From assembly GCA_030141605.1 (NCBI GenBank), contig JAQGDQ010001690.1:1-29309 (forward strand): DNA of 29,309 nucleotides. The letters are read 5' to 3'. This document shows positions 16,786-27,345 of the stretch, piece after piece (the first letter of the stretch is position 1; every line of letters starts with the position of its first letter). The position numbers were made by a program, and so were the translations under genes. Source of the DNA: Tubiluchus corallicola. Taxonomy: Eukaryota; Priapulida; Priapulimorpha; Priapulimorphida; Tubiluchidae. The notes beneath the pieces are model-generated. The model had not been told where the DNA came from. It was given only the letters and a program-made list of their open reading frames with translations, and ran no database searches.

Positions 16786-19700
16786 GTAAGTACTTAAGGT
16801 ACTTTATGTTTTATTGTACACTGTTTATTATTGCATTATTATATTGTATTGTATGCTATTATATCGTATTGTATACTAACTGTTGTTATATGAGCAATGC
16901 GCACAATAAAAAACTTTACTTCTGATTTCATTTTATTTTGCGCAATGGATGCAACGCAGTTTGGTGCTACTGTCAGGAATCAGTTAAGAATCCGAAATCT
17001 AAACAAATTTAAAAGAATTCTGCTGCTCTGCGTTTCATACGTTTTGTGGCATAGTTGGGTTGACATGAGTAGGACGTTTTGTGGCATAGTTGGGGTGACA
17101 TGAGCAGGACGATTTGTGGCATAGTTCGGGTGACATTAGCAGGATGATTTCACTTGGGACACGGGGTTTAAACACCGTTTGACAATAATCGAATTAAAAT
17201 TAAAATTTTGTAAAACATTCTTAAATAGTCGTCGCTTTGCCATGGTGTTTGGTTACTATGGTTGCCATGGTGATTGGTTACTATGGTTGCCATGGTGATT
17301 GGTTACTATTTTCCAATAACCTAGTAATTGCTTGACAGTGACGTTGCAACTGTTGCACTTGTTGCACTTGTTTTTGTGTCTAGTTGCACTTTATCTTGTG
17401 TCAAGGTATCGATGCCAACAGTGGTGCTAAGAAAGAATCATCCGCTTTTTCACAAAACGACAAAAAGTCGAATAGCAGCACTCCGACAAAAGATCATTTC
17501 CCTCAGCCTGTTACGCCATCAACGTCTTCAGCAGACGCAAGATATGACAGCCCCTCAGACAATGCAAGCACACCAATGCTGCCGCCACACAAGTTTTCCA
17601 GTGATGACCGAGAAGACGCGTCACGTATGTTACCTTTTGATTTTTTTCATACTACTTGCATGCCATAAATTATTTTTTGTTTTTTCAGAACTTTTAATTA
17701 ATTTATTAGCAGTGTGCTGAAAGTTTAACATAGCTGCAAAACGTTAAATAATAAGAGTGTCCCCAAACATGCACTCATGGCCAGTTTACTTTTACTAATA
17801 TACATAATCACTCGTCATTTCCAATGCGCGCGTCGCCCCCCAAATTACTCGGTAATTTTTCGCTTATGATTACACGAAGCATCTCTCTCTCATCAAGCGC
17901 CACATTGCGATTGAAAACACACGCAGTGCCGGAGTTCTTCAAGGTGCAATGCTTCGCCCGCTGCTGTTTGCCGGTTATCTTCAGATTTAGCTGATACGCC
18001 TTTAACTAGTAAGTATTATCAGTGTGCTGTATTTCACTCCTCTTTTCCTCCTCTTCCCACTCCCACTGACACGCCGGTCGTCTGCCCAGAGTGTATGTGT
18101 GAGAATAGTACATGAGAATATACGTGAGAATAGTAAGTTTTCTCGTGTTCTTTAGTCGCGACATTTACAAAGTAAACTTGCTTTAAGTGTTTCTTAAATA
18201 TACGATTTTCATATTTCTTTTATTTAAATGAGATAATTTGCAGAGAAATACTCATTAAAAATGTCATTTTAGGTTGCCCTGGTGAAAAGCCGAATTTTAG
18301 CTTTGCAGCTTCTTGTGAGAAGATGCCATATTTCCTGTCCGATGACAATGTTATTAAGGTACTTTTTGTTTCCCATGTCTTAGTAGAGTCACTTCTAAGC
18401 AGGAATGTTTCCCGAAACTAAATTTACAAGCTAAAACCGAAACCGAAATTTATGATTTCAACATAGGAAATCGATACCGAAATATTTAACTAATATTAAA
18501 ACTGAAAAAATGAAAATTCTAAAATAAGTAAAATATTTTGTTGTTTTTTGTTTGTTTGCTTTTATTTGCTGTGATGCAAAATTACTGATGAAAAATACTA
18601 ATGCAAAGAGGACAAGAAAGTTTTATAGTACAGAACCTCAAGTTTGATGGACTGACTTACCTTTGAAAATGTGTTATAATGTTTTTGGATTTAACTATCC
18701 TTAATGATTAATGTTTAAAGATCATAATGCTTCACTAAAAATAAACAAATTTTATTTTGTAGATATTTTGTTGCCTATATTTCATAAATTATAAAATTAA
18801 ACTTGATTTTGCTCAAGTAAATTCAAACGTGGTTTAGTATTTCGGTTGATTGTGCCTGGAGACCCTAAAACTTTACAGTTGTCAGAACTGAAGATATGCC
18901 GCATTGCCGGTGAAAGCACGTCACAAACTGTTATGTAAATGAAATTTTCGCTTTATTTGACCTAATTTAGCCAAGATTTTTCAGCGGTTTTTGACATCTA
19001 GGCGAAAATAGGTAAATTGATAAATACTAGTAAAACCTCGGAATATTGCAGCCGAAAATTATCTGAAATTTCCGCTGCGAAATTTAATAAATTTCGCTTA
19101 AACCAAAACCTAAGCAAAAGTTCAATTATCAACAGCAGAAACTAAATTTTCTTTTCTGTAACATCCCTGCTTCTAAGTAAGCAAGTCAGGAAGTCAGATT
19201 TTGCTTGATTAGTCACCTCAAATGTTTAGTCACTTTATACTTTAGGATACAGTTTCTTGATGAAAGGTGGCTGAAATTTTCTTGACCTGTGTTTATGATT
19301 ACCGAGGAGACTTGTCCACGTTGGGGAGTTGTAGAACTAATCGTGTACCTCATACACTAAAATCAGCATCTCGAGTTGTCGAGTCCAAGTTTGCATCAGT
19401 TTATACAATTGATCATAAAAAATGTTTTTTCTCACTGTTTCCTAATTGAAATGGCCACCTAGGTGCAGATACTTGTCAGCAAATTGGAATAAACTATATT
19501 ATAAATACTTATTATACTATATATAGTATTATATATACTATATTATATATACTATATATTATAAATACTTATTATACTATATATAGTATAATAAGTATTT
19601 ATAATACAGTTATATATATATATATCATTTTTATTCGTACTCATGGTACAAACACATCAAATAAAATAAACAAACAGATCAACAAACAAAATAACATTAA

Positions 19701-22700
19701 TTAACAAAATTAGTAAACAATGTGAATATATACAATTAAGTGAGAGTAAGATATGTTAGTATGGCGTACAATTCATTCCTGTCTAAAAATCAAAACAATT
19801 ACGCTCTAGAGCCCGTATACTTTCTTTAATGAAATTTACAGACCGTATTTGTTTATCGCTAACATTACCTCTTACATCTGGTGTACAGGAAAAACTTTAG
19901 AAAGAAAAATTTCATTTGTGTAAAAAGTTTTGTACTCGTTACAAATAGATAACAAATTATAATCCATTATAGAAGATGTATGAGATCGAGAATTTTGTGC
20001 AAAGAAATTGGCTATATGATTTTCACTATATAAGCAACTATGGTAAAATTTAACAAATCGTTTTTGTAAGTGTTTAAGTGGGGGGGGGGAATAATATCAC
20101 ATATAAAAGGAAAACAAGATCTGTGTGATCTAAACGGCCAATTCCAAAGTTTTCTTACTGCACAATTTCCAAGCTGTGTATAATTTAGAAATTTTACTAT
20201 CGAGTTTCCAGGTTTGACTTCCATAAGTAACTGTGACAGTAGCTACAGAAGACATGTGATTTTAAATCTGTGTATAAGTAGGAAAAATTAAAAAAAACGT
20301 AATTAGCTAATTAACGGTAATTAACGGTGTATAAAATGACTGCGTCATCATCAGAAATGTCATCATCATCTTGTAAATAAAAAGTTAAAATGTGACCCAA
20401 GTGAGTAACCTGATTGCAAAAAAGCAATGGCCTGTTTACAAATAAAATTATAGGACTGTGTTGTTGTACGTGCATTTACTATTTCTAAAAATAATACATT
20501 TACTTTTTACCTATAGTACAGTTAGTTTATTATAATATCATGTTTTATTTTACAACAATTAAAAACACAAAAGTACGCACCGTTACAGTAAGATAAAAGC
20601 CTTTCTATCGTCAGAGGTATGAGATGCCTTAAAATCATTTTACATATAAATTAAAACAGTCATTAAACAAACATTAAAGCATATCATTACACTAGTTCAA
20701 AATTTTCTTCTTTCCAGCACTAGGTGGCAGGTTTTGACACATTCTTTTAAACAACTATCACCTGGCTGTATCAGACATAATTTACCATTTAAGTTGAACT
20801 CGTTAAAATTATTGATTTTTGTGCTTAGACACTGGAATAACAAAATGCGAGTATCATCATGTTGGTCACAATGTAATAAAACATGTTTTTCAGACTCGAC
20901 CGCTAACTGATCACAAAAATGACACAATCTTTCATCTTCTGGGATATTACTGCTCCTTCCAATTTCTAACTTAACGGGATCAACCCCACTAATTATAATT
21001 ATGTACCATTTCTTGAGCTGTTGTTGTAATAAAGTTTAAATAAGTGTTTGAAGTTTGACGTGACTGCGAGCTGTTGAAAATCAAAATTTTCTACTGTTTT
21101 TCAGATTCCGGCTCCCATCAATCAGTACCTATGGGATTATCAAAGGGAAGGAGTTAAGTTCTTGTTTGAGCATTATTCTCAAAATCAAGGTGCTATTCTT
21201 GGTGATGACATGGGTTTAGGAAAAACTGTGCAGGTATAGTGCAATGATTTATGCATCATGTTGTACAGGTACAGCGGAACCTCGACTTACGAAAACCTTA
21301 TACGAAAAAATCGGAATACGAATCGGGCTTCGAAGAAATTTCCGTCCCATTTAATGAAAAAATATTCAAGACTAGCAAAGGCCCCGCAAAAAGTTTTGTG
21401 TATAAATACACTTGTCAGCAATAATATGCGAACATCCTACCTAGTCCTCACTTATAACGCAAAGCCAGCAGCAGCAGCTTTTACTGAATTAAGGCTATAG
21501 ACAGAGTATAATGGATGACGTCAGAACAGTGGCTTTGCGTCAGCAGTTTTCCAAGTGAAAATTGCCAAAAATAGAACATCTAATTAAATCGCCGATACTC
21601 CTTTTGGTGGACCTGTCCTAACATATAGCCCACATCATCTTGTAGCCCTGTTCTTCTTCTTTCTAAAGAGCCGTATCTCTCCTTCCGAGAGTCCAACCAG
21701 GTGCCGCTAGAACGTTTTTTCTGCAAGCTGTTTGACCAAAATTTCGAAAAAATCGCGAGTTGGGTCCGGGAAAACGCCCGTTACGGGACGCCGGGACGCC
21801 AGTAGAATTAATGTATAGATACGAAAATGAAAATTGAAAGTGCTGCCCGACAGAGGTCCTCCCAGAATAAATTTCGTAGCATCACGTGAACGCTTTGCTC
21901 TCACACACCGTACCGAAAAGCTCCCGTCCATTGTCGTTGATTTGCATTCAATAACCATGGGTCCGAAAAAAGCAAGTGTCAGTGCCAGTGGTAGTGATAA
22001 GAAGAAAAGGATGATGTTGATGGAAACAAAGCATGAAATTATAGCTAAATATGAAAGTGGCATGTGTTTAAGTGCTATCGAAAAAGAGTATGAGCAAAAC
22101 CCTTCAACGATCGGTCATTAATGAACATATTTCTTTCGGGTGGGTACAATATTTACACTTCATATGACTGTTTTCGGGGGGGGCTGGAACGAATTACGCC
22201 ATTTATAGGGTAAATCTTGTCTCATAATATTAAATTATAAGATACGAAAGCCCCTCCGGAACGAATTAATTTCCTATCTCAAGGTATCACTGAATTGTTT
22301 CACATTTTGTATTTCATATTTTTCTGTAGCTTATCATATAATTGATAAATAATTGAGACCTTAAAGTAAAACCGGACCTAATCTTAAACTCTATGTCAAA
22401 ACAATAAACTCTTTAAAATATCGAAAAGAGACACTTCTGTACTGTTTTTTAAAGAATTCCTAACTTGAGAGAATTATTACCACACAAATGCAATTTCACA
22501 TTCGCACCACTAATTGTTCGCTGTTACATGCATTTTGCGATTCACTAGTTAGACATGCAATAGCGCCTGTATTTTGGAAAGCGTTGCATAAAAAACAGGT
22601 ACGTTACAGTTCAGATGTGTTAGTTTGTGATGAACTACACACATTTGACAGCTCATGCATGAATACAGCGGTAAATTTGAAATTTGAATTTTTATATTAA

Positions 22701-24078
22701 AACTAGTCTTAGTACAAGACATTGAATATCTTACAGTAGCACTGTACTTAAATTTTTGGTTTTGCAAGCACATGTAACACGCTTACGGAATATTTTTGCT
22801 GTTGAAAATTATGTTAGTTTGTGATGTCATCAATAGTTGAGCTCGCCCGCCATTAATTAAGATTATAATCTATTATTTAATTATCAGAAACGCTTTTGCA
22901 GTATTAATGGTGTCAAAATGTATACTTTTTGCCGTACTTGAAAATGGGGTAGTATATGAAAAATCATTCTGCCTGCCGTTAAGCATTTTTTAACTTGTGA
23001 TAAGATCATGCCGTTAAACAGATTTTGTTTGATATTTTTCCGTAGCCTTTACCAGCCATTTTGTAACGTTTTCTCTATACAGTGATTATTTATAACATCA
23101 GGTAGATTATACACTTGTTTCTGCAGTGTAATTTTGCTATAGCACAACAGTCTGTGTTTGCTGGTAACGCTTACTACTGTAGCTCAAATTTCGTATATAT
23201 ATTCTGCAGGGGTGTTAAAAGATAAAAATTTGGTGATACTGTAATTACTGTAAGCAACATTCTAACAGTATCCTTTTTCAAAAATGACTAAAATGATAAA
23301 ACTGTCACTTCATCATCGTCGCCTGAGTCTTCAAATTCAAATGGCGAATCGCACACTTCAGAGTCTGAATCATTGCTGGACATTTTATAACTAAAGCACG
23401 CTTCAACAAAACCACCTGTAGTATGAATGCTAAAACAAGTTTGTGCGACTGATCTGCTCTGTTCGTCGGTTGTCTACTGTACTACCTCTCAGTAAGCTCT
23501 ACCTGACGTGACGTCATGGCATTGAGTGTCATGGCGGGCTGTAATATTTGATGCAGGACCAATGGCGCGCAATTTAAGTAACAATATCACATGAAAGTAC
23601 GCATCAGAACTGTCTTAAAGGTTAAATGTAATTCCGCCTACGCTATAAAATAAAATAAAATAAAATAGTTTCATAGGACCTTTAATTCTAAAAGTTATAA
23701 AACAATATTAATAACTTAAGGCACCTGCTATGAATATCGGTATGCATATTGGAATCCATCAAGTCACATCGTGCATCAAAATGACAAACTAGCATAGAAT
23801 TTTGATGGTGGTCATCGTGGTTTTTATAACACCTTGTTAAATTAATTTAAAAACACGTGGACGTGTAACTCTTATGTGTAAGCTGCGACGTTACATTATA
23901 GTGAATATTAATTAAAAAATGTTAAATATTTTTGTTTACTTGTCATATTTTAAACGAAGCTTAATAATTGATAATTTCTTTTTTCTATATTTAGGTTATT
24001 GCATTTCTAGCTTCATTGTTGCGGAAAACTGGCACAATAAGAGATTTGGAGAAGCAAACTCCCACTTTTATAAAAAAG
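16516..24078 (+). CDS. ERCC6L2: ERCC6L2-like SNF2 DNA-dependent ATPase, 5' part (5 exons found)
   Basis: ERCC6L2 is a nuclear SNF2/RAD26-like translocase involved in DNA-break repair and transcription-linked genome stability. Plus-strand exons at about 16516-16785, 17406-17624, 18273-18358, 21105-21233 and 23995-24078 join with consistent phases (1-2, 1-2, 0, 0). The first two encode a low-complexity, Ser- and Lys-rich region. The fourth encodes the start of the helicase domain, with the Q-motif-like [15 protein letters not shown] and Walker [14 protein letters not shown]. The fifth, starting [13 protein letters not shown], matches the ERCC6L2 segment after motif I. The DEAH box, motifs III to VI and the C-terminus are not in the window. 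The start codon was not found: exon one has no in-frame ATG. The family assignment rests on exons 4 and 5 and recalled human sequence; another RAD26-like paralogue is possible. Confidence 0.86.
16786..17405. repeat. Intron with two short tandem repeats
   Basis: A 35-bp unit beginning TTTTGTGGCATAGTTGGG is repeated three times at 17041, 17076 and 17111. A 25-bp unit, CATGGTGATTGGTTACTATGG-like, is repeated three times at 17241, 17266 and 17291. CCATGG palindromes mark the second array. The rest of the intron is unremarkable AT-rich sequence. Confidence 0.85.
17406..17624 (+). CDS. ERCC6L2: ERCC6L2 exon, Ser/Lys/Pro-rich linker
   Basis: Two bases complete a split Cys codon, then 72 codons and one base remain before GTATGT. 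Composition is disordered: [18 protein letters not shown] near the start and Pro/Ser-rich downstream. It is assigned to ERCC6L2 by phase continuity with both neighbours rather than by homology. Confidence 0.72.
17625..18272. other. Intron, no feature seen
   Basis: AT-rich except for a small GC-richer patch around 17830-17960 containing GCGCGCGTCGCCCCCC. No ORF or repeat was recognised. A pyrimidine tract with TCCTCTTTTCC-like runs lies near 18040. Confidence 0.4.
18273..18358 (+). CDS. ERCC6L2: ERCC6L2 exon before the helicase core
   Basis: After completing a split Arg codon, 28 codons encode [13 protein letters not shown] and then [11 protein letters not shown]. The last residues run directly into IPAPINQYL of the next exon, as in vertebrate ERCC6L2, where a Ser/Asn/Asp-rich stretch precedes the conserved YLRDYQREG. 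Acceptor ATTTTAG, donor GTACTT. Confidence 0.82.
18392..19177. mobile_element. hAT-like MITE family 2 with perfect 8-bp TSD
   Basis: A 770-bp element (18400-19169) starts CAGGAATGTTTCCCGAAACT and ends TTCTGTAACATCCCTG, flanked by the perfect 8-bp direct repeat CTTCTAAG (18392-18399, 19170-19177). No transposase is visible. Its core (about 18745-19030) is shared with the chimeric element at 3794-4423. It begins 42 bp after an ERCC6L2 exon donor. Confidence 0.9.
19557..19606. repeat. 50-bp perfect AT-rich palindrome
   Basis: Bases 19557-19606 are self-complementary with the centre between 19581 and 19582 (arm AAATACTTATTATACTATA). A partial earlier copy lies at 19497-19540, and a (TA)n run follows at 19610-19624. 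Such sequences extrude as cruciforms and are often breakage-prone or mis-assembled. Confidence 0.95.
19625..20260 (-). mobile_element. LINE fragment, post-RT region and 3' end (minus)
   Basis: On the minus strand near 20240-20090, broken frames read YGSQTWKLD then [17 protein letters not shown] and a CD-I-PP segment, the pattern found after the reverse-transcriptase domain in CR1/L2-type LINEs. The 3' UTR runs left to AATAAAAATGA followed by (TA)n. It is 5'-truncated and has several frame breaks. It lies in the intron before the Walker A exon. Confidence 0.6.
20690..21005 (-). mobile_element. LINE C-terminal fragment with CCHC-like finger (minus)
   Basis: A minus-strand frame reads [14 protein letters not shown] and then [20 protein letters not shown], ending in a normal stop near 20697. 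The C-x2-C-x9-H-x4-C arrangement after a G-R segment is typical of the C-terminus of LINE ORF2 proteins. This C-terminal part lies upstream of the post-RT fragment at 20.2 kb, so the two are separate insertions or rearranged. Confidence 0.68.
21105..21233 (+). CDS. ERCC6L2: ERCC6L2 exon with Walker A (helicase motif I)
   Basis: Forty-three codons, phase 0 at both ends, acceptor CTGTTTTTCAG, donor GTATAG. The peptide is [20 protein letters not shown], then a short linker and [20 protein letters not shown] binds ATP phosphate, and the [10 protein letters not shown] form is characteristic of SNF2 ATPases. The linker and flanking residues favour ERCC6L2 over CSB/ERCC6. Confidence 0.93.
21272..22292 (+). 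mobile_element. Internally deleted Tigger-like transposon
   Basis: The 5' end CAGCGGAACCTCGACTTACG and the 3' end TCAAGGTATCACTG form degenerate Tigger terminal inverted repeats, and GGAACGAATTA before the 3' end is family-typical. TA precedes the 5' end; the 3' flank is AA, so one TSD base has changed. The element keeps only the transposase start and is about 1.0 kb, far below a full Tigger. Confidence 0.82.
21957..22121 (+). pseudogene. Tigger transposase N-terminal fragment
   Basis: From an ATG at 21957 the frame encodes about 54 residues: [20 protein letters not shown], then [13 protein letters not shown] and the start of a CENP-B-type helix-turn-helix ending NPSTIGH before a stop. This matches the start of TIGD1-like transposases. 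The second DNA-binding half and the DDE catalytic domain are gone, so it is non-functional as a transposase. Confidence 0.83.
23288..23383 (-). CDS. Small acidic ORF, 31 residues, possible transposon N-terminus
   Basis: An ATG at 23383 opens a short frame, [20 protein letters not shown] and then GDDDEV, ending at a stop. The Asp/Ser-rich composition resembles the N-terminus of piggyBac-type transposases, but nothing after the stop supports that and no terminal repeats were found. About 125 bp upstream on the same strand are a CRE palindrome and a CCAAT box. It may be a decayed transposon or chance. Confidence 0.25.
   Translation of the reverse strand: MSSNDSDSEVCDSPFEFEDSGDDDEVTVLSF
23504..23565 (-). 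promoter_or_regulatory. CRE palindrome with CCAAT box
   Basis: TGACGTCA at 23509-23516 is a full CRE, preceded by TGACG at 23504. ACCAATGG lies near 23560. The cluster is in a locally GC-richer stretch upstream of the acidic minus-strand ORF. Regulatory function is inferred from motifs only. Confidence 0.3.
23995..24078 (+). CDS. ERCC6L2: ERCC6L2 exon after motif I
   Basis: Twenty-eight codons, phase 0, acceptor ATATTTAG. The peptide [20 protein letters not shown] then QTPTFIKK parallels the human stretch beginning VISFLAAVLHKKGT. The donor is GTTTAT, weaker than the others; the frame also closes soon after, so the edge is probable. No further ERCC6L2 exon was found up to 29309. Confidence 0.85.
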
Positions 24079-24397
24079 GTTTATATTACCGTGTATATTT
24101 TGTTATACGTTTAGCTATGACATTTGTTATTTAGTTTACAAATGTCTTTCAATAATGAAGTTTGTTTGGTAAAATTTGCTGATTTCTTCACTGAGGTTTT
24201 TCACTCGAAATTGGATGATGTTACTATAGCAAGAGATAAAAAAATGAGTAGAAAAACTGTATAAACCTTTCAGACAAAGAAATTTCTCAGGTCAAACAAA
24301 AGTACTTAACTCAAAATATTCAAAGCTGTTAGCTAAGGAAATACGCATTCGATATGGAAAGGCATAGTCTGTAACATCTAATTATAGCAAAATAACT
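24079..24397. other. Intron sequence, possible LINE scrap
   Basis: A plus-strand frame from about 24142 reads FADFFTEVFHSKLDD, vaguely like LINE sequence upstream of the reverse transcriptase, but it is too short to assign. Confidence 0.3.
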
Positions 24398-24556
24398 ATG
24401 ACTGCAACTACAACTAGAACTACAACTAGAACTATAAATACAATTATAACTACAACTACAAATACAACTATAACTATAACTATAAGCATAACTATAACTA
24501 TAACTATAACCATAACTATAACTATAACTATAACTATAACTATAACTATAACTATA
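24398..24556. repeat. (TAACTA)n microsatellite with degenerate flank
   Basis: Nearly pure ACTATA repeats at 24466-24556, preceded by related AACTACAACTAGAACT-type units. Open frames on both strands (Ser-Tyr repeats or Thr-Ile repeats) are products of the repeat. Confidence 0.95.
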
Positions 24557-24628
24557 ACTCTGTACGATTTTTACCTGTGCCAATGTACCGTGCACCGTAC
24601 CTGTGCGTTAAGCTTATATGTACTATAT

Positions 24629-25187
24629 TATAGTGTACAAATTAATTGTTAATTAACTATCTACAGCTCGTGTTGATTTCATTTGAAATTGAATTTATGA
24701 TTCCATGCATGTTCTGGGTCTCCAAGAGTAATCAAAATTTCTGCATTTTCTGATCGTGTACAATGTACATGCTCTTGGCTAGGTTTTTGCGTAGCATTTT
24801 CATTAGAAAATTTTTGAAACACTGACTCCTCTTTTTCATAATTATATACCATTTCACTAGTTACATCATCTTTATACCCATAAATGTGGTCTGTTTGCAA
24901 ATAGTTCATTTGCGAATCGTTGCGCTGCTCGGTGTCCGCCAGCTTTTCTAACTTGTATTACGCTCCTGAAAGCTTCAATTCGTATAGATTAATCTGCTAT
25001 AATTGGATAAGCGGCTACAGCAAGAATTTTTTTATTAAATGAATGAGCTCGATCGGGAAGAGAATCGAGTTCCACATTCGAGTGAATGAATTATTATTAT
25101 TTTGACAGGAAATACTCAAGCAGCTTTTTCATTAAATTAGTGTTGTGTATCTACAGCAAACATAACACGCACGTACATATCTTAAAG
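24629..25187 (-). repeat. Left arm of second inverted repeat (mate about 28752-29309)
   Basis: Reverse complement of the right edge of the window, from TATATTATAGTGTACAAATT to about CACGTACAT. Identity is high with small differences near 25060-25170. The right arm continues beyond the window, so the true outer boundary is unknown. The arms enclose about 3.6 kb. Confidence 0.92.
24679..24909 (-). CDS. Unknown 76-residue ORF in inverted-repeat arm (left copy)
   Basis: Starts with ATG at 24909 and encodes MNYLQTDHIYGYKDD, a Glu/Ser-rich middle and a C-terminus ITLGDPEHAWNHKFNF. The frame is open upstream for about 16 more codons to a stop, with possible 3' splice sites (CTTTCAG, ACAAG) nearby, so it may be a terminal exon rather than a full gene. 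The protein is identical in the right arm while surrounding bases differ. I do not recognise the family. Confidence 0.4.
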   Translation of the reverse strand: MNYLQTDHIYGYKDDVTSEMVYNYEKEESVFQKFSNENATQKPSQEHVHCTRSENAEILITLGDPEHAWNHKFNFK

Positions 25188-25199
25188 GTACCTACCGAC

Positions 25200-27345
25200 A
25201 AAGCTTTTTTATTAGTGCAGTAACAGAAAATGATATAATAAATACTTGCAAATCGTTTAATCGGAATAAAGGTCCTGGTAAGGACAAAATGTTACCTAAA
25301 GTCGTAATAGACACCATTGACTACATCTCTAAACCTTTGCAGTATTTAATTAATTTATCTTTTCTTACAGGTGAAATACCAACGAAATTGAAAGAATCAA
25401 TTATTGTTCCTTTGTTTAAATCAGATGATCCCATGTCTGTGAACAATTATAGACCAGTGTCCTTATTGCCTTTTATATCAAAAATATTAGAAAAAGTTTT
25501 TTACAATCAGTTATCTCATTATTTAATAAAAAAAGAATTCTGAGTAATAAACAATTTGGTTTCAGAAAAGGTAGCTCCACTGAAATGGCCTTAACAAAAA
25601 TTATAGAAAATATCATTAATACTGTTGAAAAAAATGGCACATCCTACGGAGTATTTTGCGACCTATCAAAAGCATTTGATACAGTAAACCATGACATTCT
25701 GCTAAATAAGTTGTACTATTACGGTATCAGAGGTTTGCCTCATATGTGGCTAAAGAATTATTTAACAGGGCGCACTCAGACAGTAAAATATAATAACGCT
25801 TTTTCAGATGTAACAACAATCAAATGTGGCGTGCCCCAAGGCTCAGTCCTCGGGCCACTACTTTTTCTAATTTATATTAATGACATCAAATTTTGTGTTA
25901 AAAATCACAATTTATTTCAGTTTGCTGATGATACAAGCATTTTTTTAGCTTTCATAAAATAGAAACCAATATTGACTACATAAATACAGTTCTACATGAT
26001 CTAGCTATATGGTTCAAAACAAATAAACTTTCACTAAATTCATCAAAAACAAAATACATTCTGTTTAGATCCCGAAATAAACCAATTCAGGCGAACCACG
26101 ATTTAATAATAGACCATAAAAGACTTACACGTGTAAAAGAACTGAAATTTCTGGGATTAATACTGAATGAGCATCTAGACTGGCGACCACATATATTCAT
26201 GATCAGATTAAAAATATCAAAAAATATAGGTATCATCTCATATATTAAAAACTTTCTGAACACCGAACATCTTCTAACATTATACAACAGTTTAATATTA
26301 TCATATTTAAATTACTGCACAACATTATGGGGCTTTACTTATACTACAAATTTAGAATGCTTAAGAGTTTTACAACGAAAATTTTTAAGTGTCATCTTCA
26401 AACTAGACAAAAGGAGCACAATTACTACTACACATTTTAAGCAATGTCAAATATTACTTCTGGATGATGTTATTAATTTTAATGGATGTATATACATGTA
26501 TAGAACCAACAACAACTTATTTCCAACTTTTTTTGAAAATCCAGTCAAGATAAATGTAAAAAAATACAATACCAGACATAATGAATATATACCAAGACGT
26601 TGTAGAACAAATATGGCGAAACACTTCATCAGCTATATGGGGCCAGTCCTATGGAACAGACTAAGCCGCAATTCGAAATGTAGTCACTCCCTTTTAACTT
26701 TTAAAAAAACCGTCAGAAAAGAAATATTTCAAAAGTATTGAAGAGTAACACAATTTGATAATGGTAATAACCTGCATTTTTTGCTACAGTAATCTTAATA
26801 TAACGTGACTATGTTTAACAGGATACTGAACACTTTGTAACCATGATCACAGTTTTTCTTAGTTTCTCGCTCCATTTCATCTTTCATTCACTACTCCCCC
26901 CCCCCCATTTTTTTTAAGATTTCCACATACAGTTTGGCCTGTCAAGCTATGCTTTTAGGCTCAAACTGTATGCATCAAAAAATTATTCTGTAATGAAATT
27001 TGCACATGTATATCCCGCATTATGAAATTTCTTAATAATATTGCATTTATTCATATTTATATTTATATTTACTCAAATGGAAAATTATCTGTATTTTAAT
27101 GCTAATTGTAATGATGCAATGTGGAAAATGAATAAAACTCTTGAATAAAAACTCTTGAATAACTTTTTTAATTGCCACTGGCACAATATTAATGTTACTA
27201 ACATCTAATTAGACATTTAAAGGTGAATGACTGGGTGACCGCATGGTCTTTCGTCTCATCTGCTTATACTTAAGTGTATCAAATGCACTAAAGCCTTAAT
27301 TACTGTATTTCTAAAGCTAAATAAATTTACTATTACTTTAACTAT
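25200..27345 (+). mobile_element. 5'-truncated non-LTR retrotransposon (CR1/Jockey-like group)
   Basis: Contains most of a LINE ORF2 (25205-26741) and a 3' UTR with a stem-loop (27221-27263) and AATAAA near 27321. It begins immediately after the inner end of the left inverted-repeat arm. The stem-loop pattern is shared with LINE tails at 7775 and 8287, suggesting one family active in this genome. No endonuclease or ORF1 is present. Confidence 0.85.
25205..26741 (+). pseudogene. LINE reverse transcriptase, two frameshifts
   Basis: Three frames in sequence cover the RT domain. The first (to about 25535) has NRNKGPGKDK and NNYRPVSLLPFISKILEKVF. The second (about 25545-25945) has FGFRKGSSTEMAL, CDLSKAFDTVNHDIL (first catalytic Asp), CGVPQGSVLGPLLFLIYIND, and FADD, the catalytic Asp pair. 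The third (25953-26741) is the thumb and C-terminal region ending at a stop. The frame changes fall at an A7 run (25528-25534) and a T7 run (25940-25946). RT would copy LINE RNA into DNA at a nick. The host gene is not involved. Confidence 0.92.

Larger units (their letters stand above)
22293..23994. other. ERCC6L2 intron with one small acidic ORF, otherwise nothing recognised
   Basis: Long AT-rich intron. A (AATAA)n-like run (AAATAAAATAAAATAAAATA) lies near 23650. The acidic ORF and CRE-like site are listed separately. No LINE or DNA-transposon signature was recognised in the rest. Confidence 0.45.

Noticed and set aside
21707-22063. 118-codon minus-strand ORF
   Set aside because: It is the reverse of the Tigger 5' region and transposase start; no homology of its own.
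24329-24652. Ser-Tyr and Thr-Ile repeat ORFs on both strands
   Set aside because: They are translations of the TAACTA microsatellite.
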